A stretch of 64,000 nucleotides of DNA from Acanthococcus lagerstroemiae (GCA_031841125.1 CM063111.1:34174955-34238954), one strand, 5' to 3'. Positions 1 to 10,683 are shown, counted from the first letter of the stretch. Notes: generated by a model from the sequence alone, not told the origin. Made by a program: numbers and translations.

Positions 1-395
1 CCCTCTTCCAATTTTTATAACCAGTTTCAATAAAGATTCTTTCAGCCATATTGACTCCAAAAAATCGACAAGAAAAACAAAATGCCGCATCAGCCGTGAT
101 ACTGTATTCTAATCATGAGTATTTTTCGTACCACTTTGAAGTGAAAGAACGCAACCTTTGGCCATAATATGTAGTTTTACGGATAAGATCTCATTACTGG
201 CTGTTTTGGCCCTTCATTGATTGACTGGGACAGATCTGATGAACCACGAGCAGCAGGTAATGGTAACGATTCATAATGCAGGCCTTGCCACATCTTCAAT
301 GGAAGACATTTCATCATCCTCGTCCTCATCTTCGAAAGTATCACTGCCACTATCATCTACTTCAATGTTTTCATACGTCTCTCTCATTATAGTGT
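1..395. other. No gene recognised
   Basis: AT-rich DNA with only a short low-complexity serine-rich frame (221-484). Nothing supports coding, an RNA gene or a complete repeat here. Confidence 0.5.
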
Positions 396-470
396 CAGGG
401 GATTTTTTTCAGCGCCTCAGAAACCGGGTGGGCCTGGCCCATGCGTGCCCACGCCCAGCTTCGCCACTGT
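396..470. repeat. Possible hAT MITE end fragment
   Basis: The stretch ends in CGCCACTG, the complement of the common hAT terminus CAGTGGCG. Just inside it is GGGTGGGCCTGGCCCA, nearly the same as the interior of the right end of the hAT element at 15154-16145 (GGGTGGGCCAGGCCCA). A CAGGGG start is visible at about 396, but the flanks show no matching 8-bp duplication. This is therefore a fragment or a chance resemblance. Confidence 0.3.
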
Positions 471-499
471 GCCTCAGTCAGTAGGGTGTCCCATAACGG

Positions 500-717
500 A
501 ATCTGGTGGCCGAGTGGATAGCGCGCTGGTCTCAGAATCCGGAGGTCCCGGGTTCGAGCCCACATAGCAACTCGCTACATTTCGACCTAGGCCGGATTTT
601 CGGCAAGAAGTGAAGAGGACTAAGACAGCCCTAATAGCCTCCCCGACGTCTCTGAGGTAATGCTCGAAAAGAGCGGATTCCAGGGCTCGGGTTGAGTGCA
701 AAAATCAGAAAAGAAGA
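500..717 (+). mobile_element. tRNA-derived SINE with target-site duplication
   Basis: The head looks like a tRNA gene: TGGCCGAGTGG at about 506 matches the pol III A box and GGTTCGAGCCC at about 551 matches the B box. A non-tRNA body of about 150 bp follows, with an A-rich 3' end (AAAATCAGAAAAGAAGAA). The element is bounded by a 17-bp direct repeat, AGGGTGTCCCATAACGG at 483-499 and AGGGTGTCCCATAATGG at 718-734, with one mismatch. That is the expected result of LINE-mediated target-primed insertion. The A-box end resembles tRNA-Leu/Ser, but the long variable arm is missing, so this is a SINE and not a working tRNA gene. Confidence 0.75.
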
Positions 718-734
718 AGGGTGTCCCATAATGG

Positions 735-2270
735 CCCTGGCAGCACAGCGCGAATCCGAAGCGGAGAGGCAAAATGGGAGCCCAGGCCAGCCTCAAGACG
801 TCCCTCACTGATGAGATACTCGAAAGGGTAGTTTCCGAGATCAGGGATGCGGAGTCTGGAGAGCCAATTTGGTACGTGTGCATCGCCATATTTATGCTCC
901 ACTAATGGAATGTCCCTGTATACTTAGATACAAATAAATTTTGATTTTATAAGGGGTGCCACCACAAAACATTCCTAGCTTGAAGTCCCTAGATGAGCAC
1001 CAGCGCCAGAGCGTCCTCCCAGCCAATCGCTCGAGAATGGATAGGTCTGCAATTAAAATCCAGTTCCGGCGATTATCATTTTCGTGCGCCGGAATTCGTG
1101 TTATTTTTCGAATCGCGACGATTTTTCGGGTATTTCACCGAATTGGCCGCGCTGCTGGTTGGCTGGCACTGTATTGGCATTGCGATGTACGAAACTATTT
1201 CGTCAATCTGAATCTGTCCCGCGAACAACCGGTTACCTCGGACATTAAAATAATAATTTGAGGAGTTATTAAAAAACGTTGCATAGAAAAACGTCTCGGT
1301 GGCTCAATTCCGGTGTACACGAAGGAGAAAAAGCCCTCTCCCTTCCCCCTTAAAAAAACGTTCGTAACGGAATGCTCGTTGAAAAAAACAGATTTGGAGA
1401 TCTACCGGCTACTGGAAATAACCCGGGTACATCATCGAGCTGGACGGCGGACGACGGACGGCGGACGGTGGCAGTCTTTCGGATAGTTATGCTCTGTCAA
1501 TTTTTTTTTCAGCGTATTTTTTGTCAGTATTATGCGCGTATCTGCCTTCATAGCATATTAATACGAACAGGTAAGAAGATATTGGCGCCCGGCGCTACCA
1601 AGTCGTCTCCGTCTGCGCGTCTTTGTGTGGTCCGGAAAGAACGACAACGACGACGACCATTACGAAAAATGATAAACGCGCCTCAAACGATGACGAGAAT
1701 TAGCTAAGACTACTATTTGATTAATGGTTCTGCATCCTCTTTTGGCTTTTATAGAGATTTTTTTCTCCCTTTTTTTTCTTTTTTTCAGCAAACAAATAAT
1801 ACTGGCACGCTATTTTTTTAGCGATCGAAATCGGTATCTCGCATTTTAATTACGATATAAGTATACGTTGATTGATGCCAGCCATTCCACGAAATTACTA
1901 CATCTTCGAGCAGATTAAACGGAATTCGCGAGTGCGTCGAGATTACTAAACGGTCGCCGTTCTCGTTTCGATTCATTAACGCATTCGATTGCCGCTGGCG
2001 AATTTATGAATAAATATGTGTAAGTGCTCCGAAGTGCCCCGCACACCAGCCTTGCAGTGTTTCGTGTTTGCATGCGTATAAATATGCGTGAGAAGAAAGT
2101 CGAACGTAATGGGAACGACGTACGACATATTTTCGAAAATGTACCGATAGGAAGATAAATGGTTCTCGACGACTCAGGGCATAGAGTACACATTTAGCAC
2201 GAGGTATTGGTGAAAAATCAGGCGCTTTGTCATGAAAGCATGAAATTTGGTGCACGTAACCAGCCCCGTC
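735..2270. other. No confident gene; CpG-containing non-coding DNA
   Basis: 735-900 is GC-rich with frames open on the minus strand but no recognisable protein. 950-1720 is unusually rich in CpG for this window. It contains a good acceptor-like pyrimidine tract ending in CAG at 1512 and a donor-like ACAG|GTAAGA at 1570/1571, which could frame a 58-nt non-coding or 5'UTR exon on the plus strand. No continuous coding could be connected to it. 1730-2270 shows nothing. Confidence 0.4.
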
Positions 2271-2274
2271 CCCA

Positions 2275-2895
2275 ATTCATGTTAACCACTTTTCATATCA
2301 CAATTTTACACTCATTTTGTACTTCGCCTCCACTCGAGATATTAGTACATTTTGGCTGAGGGGCTGGAAACATGCAGCCCCCTATCTAATTTATTACCAT
2401 CATTTCGTTCTCATTTTGTACCATTTCTTACCATCAATCCCAAATTTTGTAAGACATTTGACTGAAGAGCCGGGGACATGTTGCCACCCCTACTTGGCTT
2501 ACTGCGTCTAATTTGGTAACATTATGTCGTTTTCATTATGTCATTTTATACCGTCAATCTCACATTTTGTAATTCACATCATCCGTACCGAAATATCAGC
2601 AACTTTTAGCTGGAAGTTCGAGAGATAGACCCCCTCCCCCTACTTGGAATAACTAGTCAAAATTGGTAACATAATTTTGTACTCATTTTGTATCGCTGAT
2701 GTCAATTTTAATGCTCAAACCCCTTTTGAGATACACCTCGAGGGGCTGGAGACGTACTATCCCAACTCAGAATTATAAGTCAGGTTTAGTAACATGATTT
2801 TGTACTAATTTTGGTACCATTTTGAACGGTCCCAAATTTTGTACTTCACACCCGAGATATTAGCCTGGAGACATGCTGCTCCCCTCCCAGTTAGC
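2275..2895. repeat. Degenerate tandem repeat, about 5 units of 110-150 bp
   Basis: The phrases TTTGGTAACAT, CTCATTTTGTACCATT, CCAAATTTTGTACTTCACA, GAGATATTAG and GGCTGGAGACATGC recur in the same order about five times. Anchors GGTAAC / AGTAAC fall at about 2515, 2665 and 2788. Units differ by many substitutions and small indels, so the array is old. It runs directly into the LINE fragment at 2891 and has no coding capacity. Confidence 0.7.
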
Positions 2896-3480
2896 ATTTT
2901 GCGTTTAATTCTTCTCTTAATGCCCAGAATTGCTCTCTCCATGTTACGAATTTGATGGGTTTCCATTTTTCCCTTCTTCTTGTTCCGTAAGCGACCAAGG
3001 TTTGACACCCGTACGATAGGATGGAGAAGGCAAAGCTGTTCAGAACTTCCCCTTGGTGTCCTCTCGAAAAATTACCTTTAAAAATTGTTTTCAAAGACCA
3101 GCATTTTTCCCAAGAGTTGGCTATTCTCACATCGAGTTCCAAGTTTTTAATTTTTTTTAAATGAGATCACTTGCCCTACATATTTAATTTCTTGTACCAA
3201 CTTTATCTTTTTCCCATTATAAGCCAGAGTTTCCCCATTTTTGTTTGATAGAATTTTTGTTTTGTCCATATTAATGATTAGCCCTGCTTTCTCGCCTCCT
3301 CTCTCGAGTTCGATCATCATGTCTTTCAACTCTTCTTCTGACCCCGCAATCAATACGAGGTCGTCCGCAAATCTTAGATCAATTAGTCTATTTCCATTTA
3401 ATAAAAGTCCTTTGTTTTCCCAGTTCATCTCCCTCATTACCTCTTCCAGCGCCGCACTGAATAGAATTGGAGACAGGGGG
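2891..3480 (-). pseudogene. LINE reverse transcriptase fragment (RTE-like), minus arm
   Basis: The minus-strand frame from about 3480 down encodes the RT core: QGDPLSPILFSAALEEVM, then the catalytic motif as LRFADDLVLIAGS, then EIKYVGQVISF. After a frame change near 3145 come DVRIANSWEKCW and ILSYGCQT, the usual region after the RT core in APE-type LINEs of the RTE/craft type. Both ends are truncated and at least one frameshift is present. A more complete relative lies head-to-head on the plus strand. The protein arms differ at roughly half their positions, so this is not a recent inverted duplication. It is inactive. Confidence 0.8.
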
Positions 3481-3481
3481 T

Positions 3482-4350
3482 CGCCCTGTTTTCCGATTCT
3501 GTTCGGCGCGGCTCTGGAGGAAGTTATGAAAAAAATGGACTGGGAAACGAAGGGAGAACTCGTAAATGGGCGGAAAGTAAGCAACTTGAGATTCGCTGAT
3601 AATATTGCTCTGGTGGCGGGCTCCAAGGACAAACTGAAGGATATACTGGAAGAACTGAGCGAAAGGGGCGAGGAAGCGGGTGTCAAAATTAATACAGAAA
3701 AAAACAAAAATTATGCCGAACAAACGGAAGGATCTTACGGCTACAAGTGGGGGAAAAATAGAGCGGGTGGAGGAAATTAAATACTTAGGGCAAACGATAG
3801 TATTTAACAAAACTAAAAATTTAGAATTGGACATAAGAATAGCCAACTCGTGGAAAAAATTTTGGTCTCTGAAAAAAATATTTAAAGGTAATTTTTCACT
3901 AAAACGAAAAGGACAAATTTTGAACAGTTGCGTCTTCCCCGCCCTGTCGTACGGTTGTCAGACCTGGTCACTCATTAAAATTGAAGAGAAAAAAATCGCC
4001 ATTCACCAAAACAGTTTGGAAAGGGCAATCCTTGGGATAGAGAGGAAAGACAAGATTAGTTTAAAGATTAAAAAGAAGTTGAAACATGACATCAACTTCC
4101 TCCATGCTATAAGGAGGCTGAAGTGGGACTGGGCTGGGCACGTGGCGATAACGGACAATAACAGGTGGGCAACAATAATCTCAGGCTGGTTTTTGAAAGG
4201 GAGAGGGAAGGGAAACAAAGAACCAGGATGAGTTCGACAGAATGTTCCAGCACAGACAATATCACAGGATTGCGCAAAACAGGGGGGAATGGGAACGTCT
4301 GAGAGAGGCCTTTGCCCAACAGAGGGCAGAGGGCAACTTAACCTACTCTA
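3482..4350 (+). pseudogene. LINE reverse transcriptase fragment (RTE-like), plus arm
   Basis: The frame starting at the same QGDP-type motif reads PILFGAALEEVMKKMDW and then LRFADNIALVAGS, where the catalytic FADD has become FADN. After a +1/-1 shift at about 3710 comes EEIKYLGQTI, DIRIANSWKKFWSLKKIF, PALSYGCQTW, LERAILGIERKDK and LKWDWAGHVA. This is the RT thumb and C-terminal domain of an RTE-like LINE. The frame fades at about 4230, and the 3' end lies near 4350, just before a MITE. The changed catalytic residue, the frameshift and the missing endonuclease and 5' half make it non-functional. Confidence 0.8.
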
Positions 4351-4354
4351 TATA

Positions 4355-4509
4355 CCGGGTGATGAACGAGAAATCGCACCATAGGGCCAACATGCGATAA
4401 GGCACAACGGCGCGCCGACACGATAACACAATCTCCGCTACATGCATTACATACACGTTGCACGTTACTACATGTTTGCCTATGGTGCGACTTCTCATTC
4501 ATCACCCAG
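4355..4509. mobile_element. Tc1/mariner-type MITE, TA target
   Basis: This 155-bp element has terminal inverted repeats of about 31 bp, starting CCGGGTGATGAACGAGAAAT at 4355 and complementary to the end at 4509 with only a few mismatches. A TA dinucleotide flanks both sides (4353-4354 and 4510-4511), which fits a Tc1/mariner-mobilised MITE. It encodes no protein. Confidence 0.8.
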
Positions 4510-4511
4510 TA

Positions 4512-5001
4512 CTAGATATAAGTTAAGTAGAAATAAAGGTCTTTTAATTCGATTTTGATTCGATACTTCGTTCAAAAACCATTTTCTTGATAAGAAAGGC
4601 AATGTTTACGTTGTTGTTTTACAGACGACAAGAAGCGCCTATCATTCATGCATCGAGTGCTGACAAAACCTGTATGTAAAGTAAACGTCCCTCAATGTAA
4701 AGCGTTTTTACATGAAAAAACTGCTGGCCAGTAATTTCATATCGGGAAATCAAACCCGTGTCCATTGAAATATTTGACTGCAATGCAGCGATCGTCTCCA
4801 ACCAGTCGGCCACAGCAACTCAAGAATGTATTTAAATATTCACGACGTAGTACAGCTGTTACTGTTTGTTGTTAACCGTCGTTACGTTTTTGCTGGCCAC
4901 TACCTGTGTATGCTGTTTGTGCACGTGAACAAACTGAAGACAAGACTGTGATACTGTATACTTTGTAGTAATTAACTGAGCAAATTAAATTTTTGAATTA
5001 A
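4512..5001. other. No gene recognised
   Basis: Unique-looking AT-rich DNA between the MITE and the hAT-like element. No coding or repeat structure was found. Confidence 0.5.
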
Positions 5002-5387
5002 CAGGGTGTCTAACAAATTTTGGAAAGCGAAATGCAGGAGTTTTGCAGGAGATTTTGCAGGAGATTTTGCAGGAGGTTTTTCAGCAGTTCAAACAACTAG
5101 AAACACCCCCCCCCCCCCCAAAAAAAAAAAAAAATTGTATTAAAATGGTTTCAAAATTGAAAAGGACTAAAAAAATGATACTTTTTAAATTTTGAGAATA
5201 AAATTAATAAAGTACAAATGAAAATAATTTTGCAGACTTCCTCAAAAGTTTATCGTACAATGCTTTAAGAAAAGCGCGACATTCATCAAGAAATTTCATT
5301 TTCTTCAACGGGGAAAATTTGGATACAATTGTTTTGGCTCCAAATCCGACGTTAACCTTCTCTGGTGGTAAAAGGTTCTTTTTAGTA

Positions 5388-6137
5388 CAGTAAAAGTCGC
5401 TTATTATAATGTCTGATAGTGGCATAAGTCGCTTAATGTCATAAAAATGAGCAAGTCCCGTCCTCCCGTATACAAATACATTGTAAATCTGCCGGTTATT
5501 GGAATGGGCAAGTCGCTTATTGTAATGAAGTACGACTATAATTTTCATGAAAAAACATGAGTTACTTGGCACTTTTTCTTTCACATGTTATCATTTCTTT
5601 GCTTCTCGCTGGTCAGTCTGTGTCTTGTTACAAAACTGTGAGCAACCGTGTAACTATGTCGACTAAATCTACAAGCAATAAATGTCGTCGTGATCTTAGT
5701 GTCGCCGAGAAAGCTGAAATTTTACGCGAATATGATGCATTGCCTAAAACAGTGACGCAGAGTGAAGCGGCCATCAAGCTCCGTATTTCACAACCCTTTT
5801 TGTCGAAGTTGCTGAAGAAACGAGATAGCATCCAGGAAGCAATTGCCAAGAATGAAAACAGCAGCCGAAAAAGAAAAAGAACAGGAAAAGATGGTGATGT
5901 CGAAGAGGCTTTGTTACAGTAGTTCAATCATGTTCGTGAAGCTGATGGGCGGGTTAATGGTCCTTTAATGCGCGAAAAAGCCGAGGAGTTAGCAAAAAAA
6001 AATGGGAAAATCAGATATAAGAATTTTTGACATCATAAAATCATGTTCAGAATTTTTCCTGTCGTTTTGTGGAATACGCCGCTTTATGTCATAAAATCCT
6101 CTTTGCCCAACGTCATTATAATAAGCGACTTTTACTG
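5388..6137 (+). mobile_element. Tigger (pogo) non-autonomous derivative
   Basis: This 750-bp element has perfect 24-bp TIRs. The left one starts CAGTAAAAGTCGCTTATTAT at 5388, and its exact complement ends in ACTG at 6137. TA is duplicated on both sides (5386-5387 and 6138-6139), the canonical pogo/Tigger target. It encodes only the start of the transposase, so it is an internally deleted copy. It sits inside the hAT-like transposase and gives a clear relative age: the hAT insertion is older. Confidence 0.92.
5656..6030 (+). pseudogene. Tigger/pogo transposase N-terminus (CENP-B-type HTH)
   Basis: The start ATG at 5656 opens MSTKSTSNKCRRDLSVAEKA. The following residues include a psq-type helix-turn-helix (KAEILREYDALP, QSEAAIKLRISQPFLSKLLK) and a basic stretch (SSRKRKRTGKDG). 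An in-frame TAG at 5920 replaces the tryptophan expected before FNHVREADGRVNGPLM, the start of the second CENP-B DNA-binding domain. The frame stops at 6030. The DDE catalytic domain is absent, apparently removed by internal deletion. In the family this part binds the TIRs. Confidence 0.85.
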
Positions 6138-7596
6138 TATCTTCAAAACTATATGTGACTTTGGAGAGAAATCTGGTACCGATGTTTCGAAGAACAGTTC
6201 TAAGATCTTCATAAAGAAAGGGTATCAATTGGCTCATCGCTCTGGTATTATATCAAAAAATGGTACAAGTCATCACACACTGAAGACATAAAATGTAATT
6301 TTGCTTCCAAAAACTCCTTTTTCAAAGCTTCAGTCACATAAGTGTAATTGTGTGTTTTAGGAGGTTTATTTTTGACGCCCTCAACATACTTCTTGACATG
6401 AGGTAGTATATTCAATGCTCTCTGTAATACCTTTCCATTTTCCAGCCATCGAACAGAGAAACATTTTAATGTAAATAACGAAGATTTGGAATAATATTTA
6501 AAATCCGCGCGTCTAGTAGGGAAGTCTTTGAAGAGGTAATACAGACTTCGTAACAACCGATGAATATTCCAGTTGCTGCTATCGTGAGCAGTTTTATACT
6601 CGTTATGGACGATATGCAAGGTACAGGTACCCAAATTCAACATTTTTGTTCATACCATTCTCTTCCATGTATTTCAACAGATCTGAATGTAATAATTTCA
6701 AATTAACGTTGGGGCCATCCATCGCCACTTGCAAAACGTTAGATAAATTCAACTTCAAATCTTTTATTGCATTTGTAATTGCTTTGAACAGTCCATCAGA
6801 AGTACATCGTTCTGGGAAAATGGAAGCTAAATAACGAGTTGATACCTCCTGTTTACTAGAATCCCAATAATGTACGATCATATCCATTTGGGCGCTTTGG
6901 CAAACTTTATTGAGATAGTGTCTGCGTTTTGAACTTCGTCTAGTAAGATCTGTCTGAAGTAAGGCCCAAGACCATATGTAATACAGTAGGCAATCTTATC
7001 TTTTTTTAAACTCATTTGCTAAAAAGTGCGTCAATTTTTCCACTTACGTTAGATACAGAATTGACATAGACGCAATATTTGCACCAGTACCAGTCAACGT
7101 ATCAGCACTCCTACAAACGATACGCGTTAGGCAGCGCAACATACCTGCCACCTAGTTCAAAAACATGTTAATGCTAGCGCTAGTAATGGCACATTGCGGA
7201 TTGATCAGTTTATGCAAACAACTGGTGGTGCAAACAACCATTTTTTTCATGAGAAAAGAAAAATTTTAATTCACTTTTTTTTCATTTCTCTGTGAAAATT
7301 GCAAGTTTGTAATACATATTTCATGGTGCAGTAAAGTACGATTTTTGCAGGAGGTTTGAGTGAAATGCAGGAGGTTTGCAGGAGATTTTGTGAAATGCAG
7401 GAGCATTTGAGCAAATGCAGGAGTTTTGCAGGAGATGCAGGAGATGCAGGAGGTGTTAGACACCTTGATTAATTATGCACACAAAAATCACCTGTCTATA
7501 ATTTAAATAAATAAATAGATTTAAAAAAAAAAGAGAGAAAAAATACAGACCAAGTCAGCGAAAAAGATTGCCACTTCTGATCAAGTAGTATAAAAA

Positions 7597-7720
7597 ATAT
7601 CTTCCACAACAAGAGCCAAAAGTGAGTTTTCATGATGAAGGAAAATTTGCGAACGAGCGTAGCGAGTGAGCGATTCTCGAGTCATGTAAACACTCACTTT
7701 TGACTCTTGGTGTGTGATAT
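7597..7720. repeat. Short hairpin element (H1) with GAGCG core
   Basis: Imperfect inverted arms (7597-7628 and about 7690-7720; inner part CCAAAAGTGAG against CTCACTTTTG) flank a loop reading GAACGAGCGTAGCGAGTGAG. No coding. It belongs in style with the hairpins at 23.8, 30.7, 31.0, 39.6 and 40.2 kb. Confidence 0.6.
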
Positions 7721-8251
7721 ACTATATTCTTCTGGCCATCTCACTTAACTAATTCCTATTATATCTAATGTTTTCATCTCTTTTTTAATTTTTCTAATCT
7801 GCCTACCTCATTCAGTGTCCCTATTCTCAATTCTGATATTTTCTCACTAAGGAGTCTCCACCCGGACATCCGAATGGGAGACTTTTTACATCCGGACTTA
7901 TTATTTACTTGGGAGTTTCGAAATGAGACCGGCGCTGAACGGACGTGTGTTTCATTCTCTAATATTCCTATCGACTCATACAGGCTGGCAAAAGCGTTGT
8001 TTTTTCGCCAAATTTACGCGGTTTCGCGAAACTTTTGCACACCTTTGATTTTCGGCATCTCACCTTACCATCACCGGTCGTGCGTGTTCATTTCGGCAAC
8101 GTACAAATTAATGCTAACCAGTACGGTGCATTCAGGTGTAGCTGAACCAGTTGAAACCAAAAAAAAAATACCGACCGCAGCCATGGAACAGTGCTGTTGC
8201 ACGGGGCAGGAGGGAAGACTAGTACTCATCCCTTCCCGACAACACCTAGCG

Positions 8252-8937
8252 ATGGGTGATGGAGGGGAGCTATCGACCTGGGAAGAAAAAATGTTGCAGG
8301 CAATTCAAAAAGTCTCAAAAGATGTGAGTGACGTAAAACAGATCACCACAGAGACTAGCAAAATCTGGACGCTAAGTGACAGAGTCGAAAATGTCGAAAG
8401 AAGGCAGGTCGAACTCTCAAAAGACATGGCAGCCATAAAGGAAGAGAACGCGCAGCTTCAGTACCAAATCGAAGAACTACAGCAGTACAGTTGCAAGGGC
8501 AACATGATTATCAGTGGCATCCCACAACAAGAAGGTGAGAACACTCGAGCGTTAGTTAACGACCTTGCCAGGGCCCTCAAAGTTGACCTGAGCGAATCCA
8601 ATATCGTGGAAACCCACCGGCTACCATCCAAAGCAGGAGTGCCACCAATTATCGTCAAATTTAACGACTTTGACGTAAAGAAGAAATTTATAAGGGCATC
8701 TAAGGAAGCCAAATTGCAGGATAAGTACCCCATATTTTGTGATAGCACAAGCCACTAAAAGGATACTAATAGCCGCAAAGAAATTGAAAAATGACAGCCA
8801 TGTGAAATTTGTGTGGGTGCGCGATGGGAAGGTGTTGGTGCGCTACAATGAGGAAAGCCCGGTAATCAGAATCAGAAGTGAGATGGATGTGGAGCGGATC
8901 AGAGAGAGCCTGGAGATGGAAGCGCAAGAAGAAAACT
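8252..8937 (+). pseudogene. LINE ORF1 protein (coiled coil plus RNA-binding domain)
   Basis: An ATG at 8252 (another in frame at 8183) opens MGDGGELSTWEEKML. A heptad-rich coiled coil follows, then QYSCKGNMIISGIPQQEG, VETHRLPSKAG and PIIVKFNDFDVKKKF. These are the hallmarks of the RRM-like and C-terminal domain of LINE ORF1 proteins, which bind RNA as oligomers. The frame ends at 8758. One frame over, the protein continues as KRILIAAKKLKND, VKFVWVRDGKVLVRYNEES and VIRIRSEMDVERI to 8937. One frameshift near 8740 therefore splits an otherwise intact ORF1. Confidence 0.8.
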
Positions 8938-9485
8938 AAGATATACCATGTCGACACTAGCCAGTGGGAAAAAACGAACAGCAAGTGAGCGGAGCGCAAG
9001 AACCGGACTACCGATACAGAAGGCACCAAAGTAGACGGCAACGGACAAGAGAGGCTTCAAATCTAAATTAAACCAATTCAGAAGAGAATTGCCAGTACAG
9101 ACGCAGAACGGAGAGATAAATAAAATTCATATTAAGGAAGGTGAGCCACCGTCTATCATGAACTCGAACCGAAACAGGGGGAATGAACTTAAAACAAAAA
9201 TTAGACACTATACAGTATGTGGACGCTGCAGGGCTAGGAGTTCACAAATTACTGTCGCATTCTGCCCAGAACCCCCCCCCCCCCCAAATGGACTAATTCA
9301 AATTACAAAAATTTAGGTGTTCCAAAAAATCTAAATTATAGGGAAACAAACTCCAATGCGGATTTAATCACGAAACTAACCCTGGCCAAACACAACTTTC
9401 AGGAAATCAATAAATAAATCTACCAAACAGTAAGGGTATAAAGAAAGTAAAACTAGCAAAAAAGAAAGGGAAAAAGAAATACGAG

Positions 9486-10210
9486 GAATTAAATGTTTTG
9501 AGCTTCATAACTGCCAAGGCCTAGCCGGAGAGCACCGATTACGTGAATTGGAGGATACGCTACAGTCCATCAGGTGGGATATAATTGGTCTCTCGGAGAT
9601 CAGACGGAAGGGCGAACGTATGGTCAAAAGACCAAATAACAATATGTTTTACTATTATGGTCACACGGTAGGATACGGGGGAGGGGGGTTGATTTTTACA
9701 TCAGAAACACACTGAGCAACAAAATCATAGAAATCAAGGGGTGTATCCGAAAGGATAGCAGCTTTGAAATTAAAACTAAAGGGCCCCGCCATTTTGACTA
9801 TAAGACAATGCTATGCCCCTACACTTGCATCAGACAAAAGGGAAATAAGAGAGTTCTATGACTTCCTGGACCAAACCTTTGAAAACGAAAAGGAATATGT
9901 TATACAACAGTAATGAGCGACTTTAAAGCCAAGGTAGGACTAGAGAGCTCAAAACAAAATTAAGTGGGGAGATTTGTCCTCGGAAACACTAACAAAAATG
10001 GGGAAAATCTGATTCATCTAGCCGAAAAACATAAGTTAAAACTAATCTCTACCCTTTTTAAAAAGAACGCTAAAAGAAGGTGGTCCTGGAGGTCACCCAA
10101 TGGAGCTACTAAATTGAGATCGACCATGCCCTAATAAATGACACGTCAGTAGTAGCCAACTACGATTTCCTTACAACCCTGCAATTTTCCTCTGACCACA
10201 AGCCTGGAAG
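9486..10210 (+). pseudogene. LINE APE-type endonuclease domain
   Basis: GIKCFELHNCQGLAGEHRL is the conserved N-terminal strand. It is followed by WDIIGLSEIRRKGERM, whose SE carries the metal-binding glutamate, and YYYGHTVGYGGGGLIF. After a stop at 9714 the family signature can be followed only in broken frames. It ends with DHALINDTSVVANYDF and LQFSSDHK, the C-terminal SDH motif, at about 10200. In the family this domain nicks the target DNA. Frameshifts, stops and lost spacing make it non-functional. Confidence 0.75.
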
Positions 10211-10214
10211 ATGC

Positions 10215-10680
10215 ATACTTAACCCCCACCCCTGAGCTCGAATAGTCGGCAAATGCATAGTGGTGATGGACTCAGGTGTGTAGAAGAGAGAACAAATTAG
10301 AACGAATGTAGAATAAAATTTTAGTGAGCAGCAAAAGGTATTCACGTCGGATTATAGCTATTAGTAGATCCTGCCCCTCTTTTTGGTGGCTGTAAATAGG
10401 GGAGGGCGGCAGAACAAATTCTGAAGACTGCGGAACAAATTAGAACAAATGTTTGAGACTTGTTACAACCCCGAAATCGAATGTCGGGGACTAGTCGCCA
10501 GCCTCTCAAACTGAGTTGCTAATTTGGGGCGGGGGAAATTCTAAAAATGGCTGAACAAATTAAAACAAATTAAGAACAAATTATTGACTTTTTTTCTCCG
10601 CCATTTCCATGGCGACATGCACCTCTTCGCCTAATATATGCAAGCTATTTATGATGTTTCTAAAAAGTTGAATTTACATA
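10215..10680. repeat. Foreign AT-rich segment within the LINE, GAACAAATT motif
   Basis: This lies where the endonuclease-RT linker should be, but no linker protein is readable. AGAACAAATTAGAACRAAT-like phrases recur at about 10287, 10411, 10431, 10553 and 10572. The segment looks like an insertion, or a chimeric join, that replaced part of the LINE. Confidence 0.5.
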
Positions 10681-10683
10681 ACC

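Larger units (their letters stand above)
5204..7020 (-). pseudogene. hAT-like transposase, split by Tigger
   Basis: Read on the minus strand from about 7020: KIAYCITYGLGPYF, then RYLASIFPERCTS, LQVAMDGPNVNLKLL, GTCTLHIVHNEYK, FKDFPTRRADFKYY and RWLENGKVLQRALN. This order matches the animal hAT-derived proteins of the DUF4371/KIAA1586 sort, as I recognise them. After frameshifts at about 6890 and 6610 and an in-frame stop near 6245, it continues as YEDLRTVLRNIGTRFLSKV to about 6140. The reading then resumes on the other side of the Tigger as KVNVGFGAKTIVSKF and FLDECRAFLKALYDKL, ending at 5204. Several frameshifts plus the insertion make it dead. The N-terminal zinc finger and the C-terminal dimerisation part were not found. 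Confidence 0.75.
5002..7467. mobile_element. hAT-like DNA transposon with a nested Tigger insertion
   Basis: Ends are CAGGGTGTCTAAC at 5002 and its near-complement GTTAGACACCTTG ending at 7467, one mismatch in 13. The flanks share ATTAA (4997-5001 and 7468-7472); I do not see a clean 8-bp duplication. Subterminal GCAGGAG heptamers occur four times near the left end (5033-5085) and eight times near the right end (about 7348-7452), all in the same orientation. The interior carries the decayed minus-strand transposase. Without the 750-bp Tigger the element would be about 1.7 kb. Confidence 0.7.

Noticed and set aside
503..575. A functional tRNA gene
   Set aside because: A and B boxes are present, but acceptor and anticodon stems do not close and a long non-tRNA body with a SINE-type target duplication follows.
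5030..7455. A CRISPR-like direct repeat array
   Set aside because: Spacers are 2-15 bp and irregular, the repeat is 7 bp and the context is eukaryotic transposon DNA.
7266..7463. A cysteine-rich minus-strand small protein
   Set aside because: It is the translation of the GCAGGAG subterminal repeats of the hAT-like element.
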